Made by a program: the position numbers and the translations under genes | Source of the DNA: Larix sibirica | Taxonomy: Eukaryota > Streptophyta > Pinopsida > Pinales > Pinaceae | DNA length: 31,966 bases | NCBI GenBank assembly: GCA_004151065.3 | Contig: NWUY0304828183.1 | Location: forward strand, 1-31,966 | Direction of reading: 5' to 3' | Shown here: positions 21,281-30,182 of the stretch, piece by piece | Numbering within the stretch: position 1 is the first letter of the stretch | How the letters are laid out: every line of letters begins with the position of its first letter | Notes under the pieces: generated by a model | Told to the model about the DNA's origin: nothing | Databases searched by the model: none | The model's input: the letters and a program-made list of their open reading frames with translations, nothing else

Positions 21281-21984
21281 ATAATGCACTTAGAATAGGG
21301 TTTTCACTCACCCGCCTAAGTATATAAGTTACCTGCCAAACTCCCGAGTAGCTATTTGTCTCGCCTAAGCCTCCTAGAACTGATGGATGCCCCCTGCCTG
21401 ATTGGAATGGAAGGAATCACCTTAAATGCATTAAATCTTATATTTGCCTATATACAAATCGAGTTCGAGAACCCAGATAGATCATACCTTACGAACCCCT
21501 CCCCCCGAGTACCAGTTTCATATGGGATCTTATTTATCAATCTTTTTACGACATCGAGTGAAAGACTACAGTTCCCACAAGCTTGAGGTCTTAGAACCCG
21601 TAGACTTCTTATTGGATTTTACTTATAACGAACCAACCGGGCAAACCCTTTTAGCCCTGAAACTGCACGAGATATCATACCAAAGAGTGGTTGGACAAGA
21701 TGACAACTTATTTAGCACTCATTCCCTAAAGACACAACCCGTTGAATCCGTGTTTGTTTTGTTGGGACATATTTGAAAACATTCTCCATTTGGCGTTTTG
21801 CCTTTGTAACACAACCATACGCGTTAATATACGATATTGCCATCTATACGTTTTAACATAAGATACGCGCGTCAATACGCCTTTGCCTAAGAATGTAATC
21901 TATGCTCTAACCTTTCACCGCCTTTATGAAGAAGCCAGTCCCACAACAGGAAGAGGAAGGAGCAAATCCCACGGAGAAAAGAGA

Positions 21985-22002
21985 GGAGCGAAGCCCTGCT
22001 CC
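21985..22002. repeat. GC-rich motif relative with GGAGC/GCTCC arms
   Basis: GGAGCGAAGCCCTGCTCC has 5-bp inverted arms and resembles GGGCGAAGCCGCTTGTCC at 22709, differing by a missing G and a few substitutions. Confidence 0.5.
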
Positions 22003-22708
22003 TTTTCAACTCTCTCTTCTTAGTTCTTAGCGTCCCATGCCTTCCAATACTTATTTTATTTTCTAATTCCGCTTTGGCTTCTGCTTTGGCTGCTGGCCGG
22101 GAGGAGAGGAGCAAAGGGGACGGACGGCGGTCACTCTATTAAGTGAAGTCATGCGCATAATAATATCATGTTATGTTAAATCCATCTCTAAGAAATCTTG
22201 ACATCTCTAGGATTTAGTCCAACTAGTTTATTAGCCTTGACCTTGGCTGAGCTAAGCATAGCTCTCTCTTGAGTGCACCTACCTCTCCATTCTGTGAGCC
22301 ATAGAAGCTGAACCTAGCCCTAGAACTTTACCCTCTATCTCGAACTAACTTACCACTTGTACCTAGAATGAATTCATGGCGCTTTACTTATGATGACCTG
22401 TGCGTGAAGCCTCATTTACAACCACCAGTGCTGCCCCAGATTATTTTCCACTACATCCAGGTTCGATGCTGGTAGGAGACCACTCTTTGAAAAAGAGAAA
22501 GAGGGAAAGTGTAAAGCTATTTATTAAGCTGTAGTGTAAGAATTACTAGTTGTTGTTGTTTTCGATTGATCTCTAGATAAAGAAATAAAGACATTTAGAG
22601 TATACAATATTGCATCTAGACGTTTAACCTATCCTTTTTAATTTGTAATCTGTAAGTACAAAACTTGAATGGAATCCACTGAAACACCTAATTATTAATT
22701 CAAATAAG

Positions 22709-22726
22709 GGGCGAAGCCGCTTGTCC
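22709..22726 (+). repeat. GC-rich motif, GGGCGAAGCCGCTTGTCC
   Basis: Member of the GCG(A/G)AGCCGCT family seen at 1241, 13683 and 23593. It lies in AT-rich DNA, which makes the GC-rich word conspicuous. Confidence 0.6.
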
Positions 22727-23227
22727 TTCCGTTGTTGCTTTACTTCTCCACTTCTTGCAAGAATCATCAATTTATGTAATGTGGGACTTATTCGGGCTAT
22801 GGTTTGTGAACCAGACAATCACAATAATTAGACATTCCTTCATTGGAGCCATGTTCACAGGAGGTAGTTTTTATTGCTTTTCTTTAGACCCTGTGCCCAG
22901 TGTGACAAGTTGTGGTGACCACCATGCCAGCAGTTCGACGTGAACTGTTCTCGATACATCCCTTTTGGACTTAATTCAGGGGCAGTATTATTACCTTAGG
23001 GCAAGAAAGAAAGACTGAAGCTCTCATTCTAGGATGTAAGGTGGTACCACCATAAAAACCATAGGGCATAGATTAAAGACTAAGTCTCTATTACTAATAG
23101 ATCAATCAATAGGGAGGACGAGTGGTAATCCCATCTACATTATCCCGTTAATCCCCAAGGTAAGGCTATGTTTTTTTCGCCATACAATCTTGATTTGAAT
23201 ATAATCCCAGGTATTTTGAAATAGAAT

Positions 23228-23260
23228 CCCTTGCCCTCCCTTTGGTCAAGCAAGCCTTTC
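23228..23260 (-). mobile_element. Short interspersed AAGG element, copy 3
   Basis: Minus-strand copy of the GAGGGC subtype, identical over the 30-bp core to the two copies in the gypsy remnant at 28187 and 29264. Flanks on its own strand are GTGGGA before and GGGATTC after, so a GGGA duplication flanking an AAGGCTTGC...GGGCAA core is possible. Confidence 0.9.
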
Positions 23261-23264
23261 CCAC

Positions 23265-24880
23265 CAGGCCAAGAAGTCAAGTTGGAACAACATAATATAA
23301 AACCCTTTATCATTTCCAGTCACATTGTTGTTGTCGTAGGGTCCTTGCTATACAGCTGATACTCCATATATACGTTTTAATACCTGCAATGTTGGTTACT
23401 GGACCTTGGAGCCATGTGGTTATTACTTCAAGAGCATATACAGGGGGCTATGCAGCATATACATGAGGCGGCTATGTTTAAGCTAGACACAATCTCCTCT
23501 ATTTGGAAATATAAACCTACCTGGTCTTATAGAATCCAGCAGGGCCCGATTGCATTTGAAACGGGATTTGAAAACCTCCCCTTCCTACGTCAGGAGAGCG
23601 GCTCCGCCCTTTGCATTTGGCGTTTTTACGGAGTAACAACATATTCCTTTAGGGATAAGAAAAACTCATCGGGAAGCTAAACCGGAATACATTCTTATTA
23701 GCCATACTTGGTTACGTTACGAGCATATTTATTTAGCCATGCAGTCGCCGGGTATCCAATAGCCAAGCATTGCAGGTCATTCCCAGTAAATAGTAAATAA
23801 TTGCCAATAAGTAAGTCTGCCAATAGTAAGTTAGTAAGTAAGATAGTTAGTGCCCATGAGGTCCATTGCTAGCTGGTCAGCGCTGATAGTTCCTTTACAT
23901 AATTCCCTAGTCTATGATACTCATATCTACGTGGTGCATATATACGTGATACTCGCCTTGAAAACCTTAGCTCTCTAGCCTTTATTAGTTAAAATACCCC
24001 TACTCAATTAGTTGAAAAATACGTGGAAAGCCTGCATGTAGTACGTAAAGTAAGTTCCATGGACGACACCACTAGTTTATCCATTGGTGGGAATAAGGGA
24101 GCTCCGGTTGGAAGTAAGAAGCCAGAGGGTTTAACAATAATAAATGGATATGGCGTTGGGCGTTGTTCCCGTAATCTCTACTACTTTTTTTTTTAGTTAA
24201 ACTATACTAGCCGTGGACTAAAGCAACAAGTAGACCTACTGCATAGACTCAAGCTGCATGTACTTCGGATGGGATTGGTAGCTCTGATTGGCTTTAACAA
24301 TAATACTAGTGCGTACCCTATAGTGCGTACACCAACCACCCAGTTTCAATACCCCGTCGTCAAGGTTCGTTACCTGTTATCAATTAATGTCACAACCTCA
24401 TTGTTTATAAACCCCTAGTCGAGGTCATACCAAATATGAAATATGATAGAAGGATACTCCGCTAATTGGGAATAATCCAGTGGGAATAAGCCAGCGCTAA
24501 ATTCCATAGACTTCTAAAGAGTCCCATTCCTTAGTCCAAATTGCTTTTAGGTTTACCAAGAACCTCGCTGCTTATTGATTGATTGCAGGTGAAAGGAAAT
24601 AAGGGTGGGGCAAGGTTTACAACGGTATTAACCCGATACGGTTAGGATCATACCATAGCTAAACACCAGTTATAGCCAGTCGATCATAGCCCGGCGGAAT
24701 ACTCAATAATAGTTAGGAGTAGCCGGTGGTCATAGCCAGTCTCATAGCATGAGGCTCTAAATTGAAGTGCTAGCTCTACTCATGAAAGCTAGTAATTTAC
24801 AATATAATATAAGCAGCCATAAGCTCTTTGCTAGAAGCTCTTGTCAAAGAAAAAGGTAGAAAGGAGGGATAAAGGTTCTA
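23265..24880. other. Unrecognised sequence
   Basis: An 88-codon ATG frame at 23414-23680 (+) has no known motif. AGTAAATAGTAAATAA and AGTAAGTTAGTAAGTAAG words cluster at 23785-23845. CATAGCCAGT and GCCGGTGGTCATAGCC phrases recur at 24660-24750. No gene is supported. Confidence 0.4.
23591..23610 (-). repeat. GC-rich motif on the minus strand
   Basis: On the minus strand the sequence reads AGGGCGGAGCCGCTCTCC, matching GAGCGGAGCCGCTCGTCC at 1241. It continues to GAAGGGGAGG, a layout similar to the GAGGGCGAGG that follows the 1241 copy. Confidence 0.6.
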
Positions 24881-24883
24881 AAG

Positions 24884-24971
24884 TGAGGCCTCTAGTCAAG
24901 ACCTCTATAGTGTGTCCAGGCCTCCTCTATTGTGATTAAAGGCCTCTATTGTAAAGGCCTCTATCTCTATA
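24884..24971 (+). repeat. AGGCCTCTA repeat tract
   Basis: AGGCCTCTA or AGGCCTCCTCTA occurs four times between 24886 and 24965, joined by TTGTGATTAA or TTGTAA spacers and preceded once by an ACCTCTATAG variant. GGTTCC(A/T)GAAAGC(A/G)TA then appears at about 24972 and 25031. Confidence 0.8.
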
Positions 24972-24974
24972 GGT

Positions 24975-25485
24975 TCCAGAAAGCATAATGTGTGTTTGAA
25001 CTGAGAGCATCATAAATAACGTAATGGTCATGGTTCCTGAAAGCGTATCTTGTCCTCTCGGCCACGGGTCCTTCTATTCTTGGGTATGTGCGGGTGACTC
25101 ATGTATGCATTTATGGAGACCTTATCCTCTTGGCCATTGGTGATTCGGCCAGTGGTTATATGTGTGCCTTCCTTATCACTTTCTTATCTCGGGTCTGGTG
25201 CCCAGCCAGGGTATGGTTGGCTGAACGGGTACAACATCTCTCATCGTCTGTTGGGAACTTGGCTAAATCAATATCTCGTAAGGTAACAACAACATGGCTC
25301 AATGTATTCTGGTGTTCACATGGGAACATAATTAATATTCTATTCGGTGGATGATTGATAGGGCCTTCTCCTTATATCTTTACTAGTGATGGGGGCAATC
25401 TATTCTATTTTCGGGGGTATTCATTGATGGAGGGCTTTTTCCTTCCTTTCAGCCCTTGATGGGGCTTTTTATCTCGGCACCGCCC
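24975..25485. other. Unassigned open frames and spacer
   Basis: Overlapping plus frames at 25088-25354 and 25101-25286 exist. The second carries LGSGAQPGYGWLNGYNIS, which looks protein-like but matches no family I can name. The CCTTATC(C/A)(T/C)-CTT words recur locally. No gene is assigned. Confidence 0.35.
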
Positions 25486-25489
25486 CTCT

Positions 25490-25880
25490 GGCTATGATCG
25501 ATCAACTATGATCGGCTTAAAATGACCCTCTGTCAATGGACCGGCTGACAATGACCACCTTCTGTCTATGACCTTCCGGCTATGTGACTGGCACTGAAAC
25601 CTGGGATCGACTCTTGGATTGGCTGGCTCTTGGCTCGACTCTTGGCATTGATTGAATGAAACCTGGCATTTACACTTGAAATGGAGTACCGGCATCTAGT
25701 GGACCGACTCTTGGTATCGAGTACCGTACCGGCAGTGAGTGAATCAAAACCTGTCATCGCGTGCATCAACACCAGGCATCAACTCTTATATCGAGTATCG
25801 TAAAATATTCCTGTCATCAAGTGATTGAAACCTGGATCGAGTACCGGCATCTACACCTACCTGGGATCAACTATCGGCCA
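25490..25880 (+). repeat. Degenerate ATCGAGTACCGGCATCTA / CGACTCTTGG minisatellite-like tract
   Basis: GAGTACCGGCATCTA occurs at 25684 and 25839, with TCGAGTACCGTACCGGCA between (about 25718). CGACTCTTGG occurs near 25608, 25637 and 25705. GAAACCTGG occurs near 25596, 25658 and 25827. CTGTCATC(G/A) occurs near 25752 and 25811. CTATGATCG is doubled at 25493-25512. The words follow one another in a loose order, suggesting an old tandem repeat built on a roughly 40-80-bp unit. Open frames through it are by-products of the repeat. Confidence 0.75.
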
Positions 25881-26019
25881 TTAGCAATACCTTCTTTCTG
25901 TCTGTCTATGCTCAGCTACGTGGTGGGGATATGTCGTGTATGGCGGGCTGGTGCTACGTGGGGGGGGATAAAATCTATCTATGTCTGGCAGGTAGTGGCT
26001 ATGATCGGCGGCTATGTCG

Positions 26020-26670
26020 GGCGGCCCCACCCCAAATTCATCCTCAAAATGTCAGGAAGAGCATGTCTCTCTTCCACATTTCCATCTTCATCATCCTCAA
26101 TGTCTTCACACACATCCCAAGTGACATGAATTTACTTAGTTTCCGGTTCTTCCTCAACTTATTCTTCTTGCTTCACCACTTCTTATTTCTCTTTACCTTT
26201 TCCTTTTTTTTGCTCAGGAGAGGAAGTTAACAATTTAAACATGTTGATGAAGGATTTACATGTCTTCTCCGAATGATTGGCATTATGAGCTTTGCAGTGA
26301 TTGTCCATGACATAATCTTAAAAGTTAATACCCTCCGTTGGAGGAGTATCCTTCGGGGGAGGTGGAGTGTTCTTTCGGAAAGGAGGTATAAAAGGTCTTC
26401 TTTATGAAGTACTTTCCGAGGAACCTCTCTTCAAGTCAATAACATCATTTGAAAGTTTCTTTATGACTCTTTGTAGTCCTTCCATATCCATGGAATCCTT
26501 TTATTTCTTCTCGGGAGAATATTTTGTTGGAGGAGTTGGTTTCTTACTAGGATGAAAGTTCTTCTTTTAATAAGTTACCAGCTTACCGGTAATACTCATC
26601 ATTTACTCTTCAATGTTAAGGGATTCTTCAAAAACTTACGGTAGTTTAGTAAAGATTTTTTATTGGTTTT
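26020..26670 (-). pseudogene. Ty3/gypsy-type gag remnant, zinc-binding region
   Basis: One minus-strand frame runs about 210 codons without a frameshift. It reads SLNIEE, MMSITGKLVTY, then KKPTPPTKYSPEKK, MDMEGLQRVIKKLSNDVIDL, PPPPKDTPPTEGINF, DYVMDN and HCKAHNANHSEKTC (26258-26305), followed by KSFINMFKLLTS and an acidic Glu/Asp-rich tail. This order, with the Cys/His motif after a proline-rich stretch, matches gag-like proteins of plant LTR retrotransposons. Eight in-frame stops interrupt it and all eight are TAA, mostly where a GAA, CAA or AAA codon would fit. It is a different gag type from the plus-strand remnant next to it, and the two lie head to head. Function is lost. Confidence 0.75.
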
Positions 26671-26685
26671 CACACTTTACACAAC

Positions 26686-28655
26686 ATGTATGGTGATGGC
26701 AGTTCATTAAACCATGGAGGACTTAGCCCTGCAATGCCTAGTGTGTCAGTAGGAGGCACCAATGCCCCCTTTATACCACCAACTAGTGGAACTAGTCCTT
26801 CAACCAATATGCCACAAGTACCTAGGGTCCCTTTATTTGGGATTCAATCTATTAATATGAAGATACCCAACTATAGTTATCCTAGCATTGGAATGCCCAC
26901 CGCAATCACTCTAGTGCCAAATTAGAGCTTTTCCTTTGTAGGAATAAATACTCCTATTTTTTCATGCCAGAAGTGGGTTTCCACCCACCTCTAGTATACC
27001 TATAGGTGGATCATCCATTCCTAATAATTGAGGTTTCCCATATGTCTGAAGTATTCCTTCAAATGTAACCCCCCAATTAACACTAGTAATGTCTCGGGTG
27101 GAAGCAACACCCCTGGCAGCAATAACATGCAGGGGGGAAGTAATGTTCCAGGGATAAACAATCTTCCCGACGATAGTAAAGTCCCAGGAGTACGTAAAAT
27201 ACTAGGGGGAAGTTATGTCCATGGAAGTATCACACATGGAGGTTGAAAAGGTCTTTCCTCAAAAAAGATGAGTGCTCATATCCATCCTCGTTTGCCTTTT
27301 TTGGCGATGCTAAACCTACCCAACCTATCGCATCTAACAAATGACCCAATTCACCATCACCCTTCGTGGTCAGTCATCCCAACCACGTTACCATCAGATA
27401 TCCCCAAATTTGATGGTTGATCAAGTAAATATCTGTCAACACATGTAATGACCTTCCATCTTTGGTGTTCATCCAACTCTTTGGTAGACAATAGCGTTCA
27501 TTTATGCATTTTCCAACATACCTTTATAGGAAATGCAACGAAATGGTATATTGAGTTACCTTACACTTCTTTCATAGATTTCGCTTCATTAGTAATGGCC
27601 TTTTTTACACACTTCCGATTGCCTTTCCGGTATGAAACAGGAACAAAATTTTTCACCTCGCTTTGGCAGTCCACTTCGACTCATATATCTGACCATATTC
27701 ATGAGTCGATATGAACGTCAATTTATCAGAGATTAAATCCCTAACAAATTTTTAGCATATTGGTTAGTAAATTCATTATTTCCAAGCATTTATAAAAGAT
27801 GTAGTGATGTCAGGGGCTCTCACAAAAGAGAAAGTTATCTTACGCACCCAACAACTATATATAATTTATTCACAGTCTGGCACACCTTATGAGCTAATCC
27901 CTCATGCACCTATATCTTATTCAGACATCTCGAAACCAATGCTAGGACCACATGCTGATGGTGTGATTGGTTCTGTTAATAATTCCATGGTTCATCAATT
28001 AAAGGGTCAAATGGGACAAGTGTCCATCAATCATAACCTGTCACCAGTTTTTCAGTCCACGTAGAATTTTATTCCTCCTATCTAGACCTCTGATATCCAT
28101 TCTATCCAGTCTATGGATCAAAAGGATAAATAAAAACCTAGAGGAAATAAAAAGAATAAAAAGAAAATGAATTATAAAACTAGGAAGGAAAGGCTTGCTT
28201 GACCAAAGGGAGGGCAAGGAAAGGCCCTTAATTCTAATACTAATGCTAGGGGAAACAAGGAAAAATGAAAACTAAAATTGACTAAGTTTACTGGGTTTAT
28301 ATGAAAAACTTACTACTTATTTCCTTGGGGGGGCTGTTGGGTCGAGCATTAATGCGCATCCATGCCAAATTTGTATTGGGGATCATCCTACCCGCCGTGA
28401 ATGTCCAAACATGGATGAAATTAATAAATACTTGTCTCAATAGGGGGCTATACAGAAACCCATGGCCCTCACTAATACTTTTCTTCCCCATCACCAGCAA
28501 ATCATTGTTAGTAACCCTGCACCCCCTCAAGGGGGTAATTATAAAAACCCCCCACAGGGCGCCTTACCTCATCAACTGGCAACATTTTCATGTGTGAACA
28601 AGAGGTCAACCTTCAAACTTGAGCTTTAAATTAAGATAATTCCATAGCCAAATCT
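26686..28655 (+). pseudogene. Ty3/gypsy gag remnant with capsid core and zinc knuckle
   Basis: It begins with a Pro/Ser/Gly-rich stretch (FIPPTSGTSPSTNMPQVP). The capsid core follows: PSDIPKFDG near 27400, MTFHLWCSSNSL (27448), KWYIELP (27541-27561), THFRLPFRYE and THISDHIHE (about 27679). QLYIIYSQSGTPYELIPHAP (about 27855) and GPHADGVIGSV follow, then a Lys/Asn-rich basic stretch. The zinc knuckle CQICIGDHPTRREC spans 28363-28404 (spacing CX2CX3HX5C). Several frameshifts and stops break the frame, including TGA after KFDG and a shift near 27715. A copy of the short interspersed element sits in the basic stretch at 28187-28224. Family assignment is from remembered plant gypsy gag motifs; no working protein can be made. 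Confidence 0.9.
28187..28224 (+). mobile_element. Short interspersed AAGG element, copy 4, inside gag
   Basis: GAGGGC subtype. The 24-bp centre is flanked on both sides by the identical 7-bp AAGGAAA, as in copy 5. It lies in the Lys/Asn-rich part of gag, where the original frame cannot be fixed, so removal of the insert cannot be tested by frame restoration here. Confidence 0.9.
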
Positions 28656-28659
28656 TCTG

Positions 28660-29330
28660 AGAATGATCCTTCTTCATCATATCCTAGTGGTTCTCTACAC
28701 ATAGAGAGGCCATCTAGGATATGCAATGCCCAAACCTCTAAAGGGCTCTCTTCATAGGTAAACACAAAACCCCAATGCCCGAGCAGCTCAAAACTACAAC
28801 ATACTTGAAGACCTTGCTCAAGCCCCTTCTGTCATGTTAGCCCCGGAATTTATACAAAGCATCCCACTATAGAAGAAGGCATTGTGGAAGGCTATTGGTG
28901 GGCTTCGCGCCTCAGATTATAGTTTTCAAAATTTTAGATTGACCAAGCTAGGCCTCGACTTCCCCACCTCATTGCATTTAAGATCCAAGTCTTTTTTTGA
29001 GGGACAAACATCTTTTTATGTGTTTTCGATCAGGGAGCTTCCACCTATGTCATGTCGTTTACTTGTTGGAGAGCTTTAGGATCTCCAGATATTTAGAAAT
29101 CATCCCCACCTTTCCAGGCAAATTGGGAGGTAACACAGTCTCGATCGAAGTAGAAGTTGTATATGCTCCAGTAGATGACAATATTATTTTAAGATGGAGT
29201 TGGACGTATGTGATGACGGCAGTAGTCTCTTATGTGTCCTGTGTAATTTTTTTTCCTCATAAAGGAAAGGCTTGCTTGACCAAAGGGAGGGCAAGGAAAT
29301 GTGGTAACTATTAATAAGTTAGATTACTGG
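28660..29330 (+). pseudogene. Ty3/gypsy protease remnant
   Basis: YNILEDLAQAP (from 28795) is the conserved segment ahead of the protease, followed by KALWKAIGGL. The active-site region reads DQGASTYVMSF in one frame from 29028; the family pattern is D-x-GAST-C/Y-VMS. After a frameshift come KLGGNTVSIEVEVVYAPVDD (from about 29121) and WSWTYVMTAVVS, then FPHKG. There the frame is cut by the short element at 29264-29300. On the far side the family's VVTIN-LDYW words resume, one base out of phase, as expected for a 31-base insert. The remnant is the direct continuation of the gag to its left and ends near 29400, where RT, RNase H and integrase are all missing. Confidence 0.88.
29264..29300 (+). 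mobile_element. Short interspersed AAGG element, copy 5, splitting the protease region
   Basis: GAGGGC subtype, core identical to copies 3 and 4. AAGGAAA flanks the 24-bp centre on both sides. Removing one AAGGAAA plus the centre (31 bases) brings the upstream FPHKG and downstream VVTIN words into one frame, in the spacing seen in the uninterrupted homologue at about 12392-12402 (minus). This is the best evidence that the element inserts as a unit. Confidence 0.93.
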
Positions 29331-29399
29331 ATAAAGAAGGGTCCATTTGGCCTTAGTCAAAATTTGTATTGGGCCTTGGCCACTAGAGAGCGTAGACTA

Positions 29400-29512
29400 T
29401 TCTAGCGCACCATTCAATAAGTTTTGGTCAAGTGGAAAGATATGTAGCCGGAAGACACCACTTGGGAACTAACAGTGGTTTTACAACAATTTCCACAACT
29501 CCAGCCTTGAGG
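29400..29512 (+). pseudogene. C-terminal chromodomain-like end of a Ty3/gypsy polyprotein
   Basis: VLVKWKDM (29421-29444), a TAG stop (29445-29447), PEDTTWEL (29448-29471) and LQQFPQLQP before a TGA (29508-29510) match the usual integrase C-terminal tail of plant chromodomain-bearing gypsy elements (pattern YLVKWKG..PEDATWED...FP). It lies only about 100 bp beyond the protease remnant, so some 3 kb of RT, RNase H and integrase has been deleted between them. Confidence 0.8.
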
Positions 29513-29526
29513 ATAATGCTTTTTTC

Positions 29527-29538
29527 GAAGGGTGAGGG
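29527..29538 (+). other. Probable polypurine tract
   Basis: GAAGGGTGAGGG lies directly before TGTTAGGG and just after the polyprotein end, the position of the plus-strand primer tract in LTR retrotransposons. It contains one T, so it is imperfect. Confidence 0.5.
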
Positions 29539-29540
29539 CA

Positions 29541-30180
29541 TGTTAGGGTCCTACCCTAAACTACCTACTTTGGGTACTAAATAGTTAGTCAATTATTGTA
29601 TGAGGCCATCTTCTTTGAATAAGGCCCATTAGATAGTTAATAGGTAGTTACTTAATGTGAAAAGGGTTCTCTTTATTAGATAAGGACCACTAGGTGGTTG
29701 GTACCCATTCATGATGGGACCACAAGTAGCTAGGTTTTTTGCTATTAATAAGAAATTTATGGAGTGAAAAAGCGATGGAATTTATTGTGAAGTGTTTTTA
29801 TTGTATTTGGAGCTTTGCTCATAGGAGGTTGTCCCCTTGAAGAGGCCTATTCAAATTGCCCTTTCTTTTGGATATCTTTAATATAAGGGATATCTTTTGT
29901 GGGTTTAATATGATTTTATCTTGTATTTTAGTTTCCACAATAAATTGATCTGAACACTATTTATGCTCTACTATTTTTGTTGGTTAATTACATTACAGTA
30001 GAATATGATTGGATCTTATTCTCTCAAGTTATCCTTGGAGTTTTAGTATCCTGATCTCTCGATAATAAACATTTGGTGGTTCAATCTCCTGCACACTGCC
30101 TACTTCTAAATCTTTGTGTATATTAACTAATAAATTCTCTTTTGTTACCTTATGACTCCCTTTCATTTAACCAATTGGTG
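29541..30180 (+). repeat. Probable 3' LTR of the gypsy remnant
   Basis: TGTTAGGGTCCTACCCTAAA begins right after the purine tract, where a 3' LTR is expected. The next roughly 630 bp is AT-rich, non-coding, and contains AATAAA-like signals (AATAAATTGATC near 29940, AATAAAC near 30065). The right end is uncertain; AACCAATTGGTGCAATG near 30171 is a plausible boundary. No second LTR copy was seen upstream, since the 5' side abuts the minus-strand gag, so length and ends cannot be fixed by comparison. CCTACCCTAAACTACC also contains TAGGG/CCCTA inverted words at the very start. Confidence 0.5.
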
Positions 30181-30182
30181 CA

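Larger units (their letters stand above)
21290..23225. other. Unrecognised sequence with unassigned open frames
   Basis: Plus frames at 21356-21586 and 21444-21776 (110 codons, start MPIYKSSSRTQID) overlap and show no known motif; the second reads protein-like (LEPVDFLLDFTYNEPTGQTL), but I cannot assign it. Further minus frames at 21887-22114 and 22624-22818 are Arg/Lys/Leu-rich and not recognised. No tRNA-like cloverleaf was found here. Confidence 0.35.

Noticed and set aside
21444-21776. 110-codon open frame as a gene
   Set aside because: It overlaps another open frame, and neither resembles a known protein.
9501-29300. The repeated 30-bp element as a CRISPR repeat
   Set aside because: Copies are kilobases apart in mixed orientation, with no regular spacers and no cas genes.
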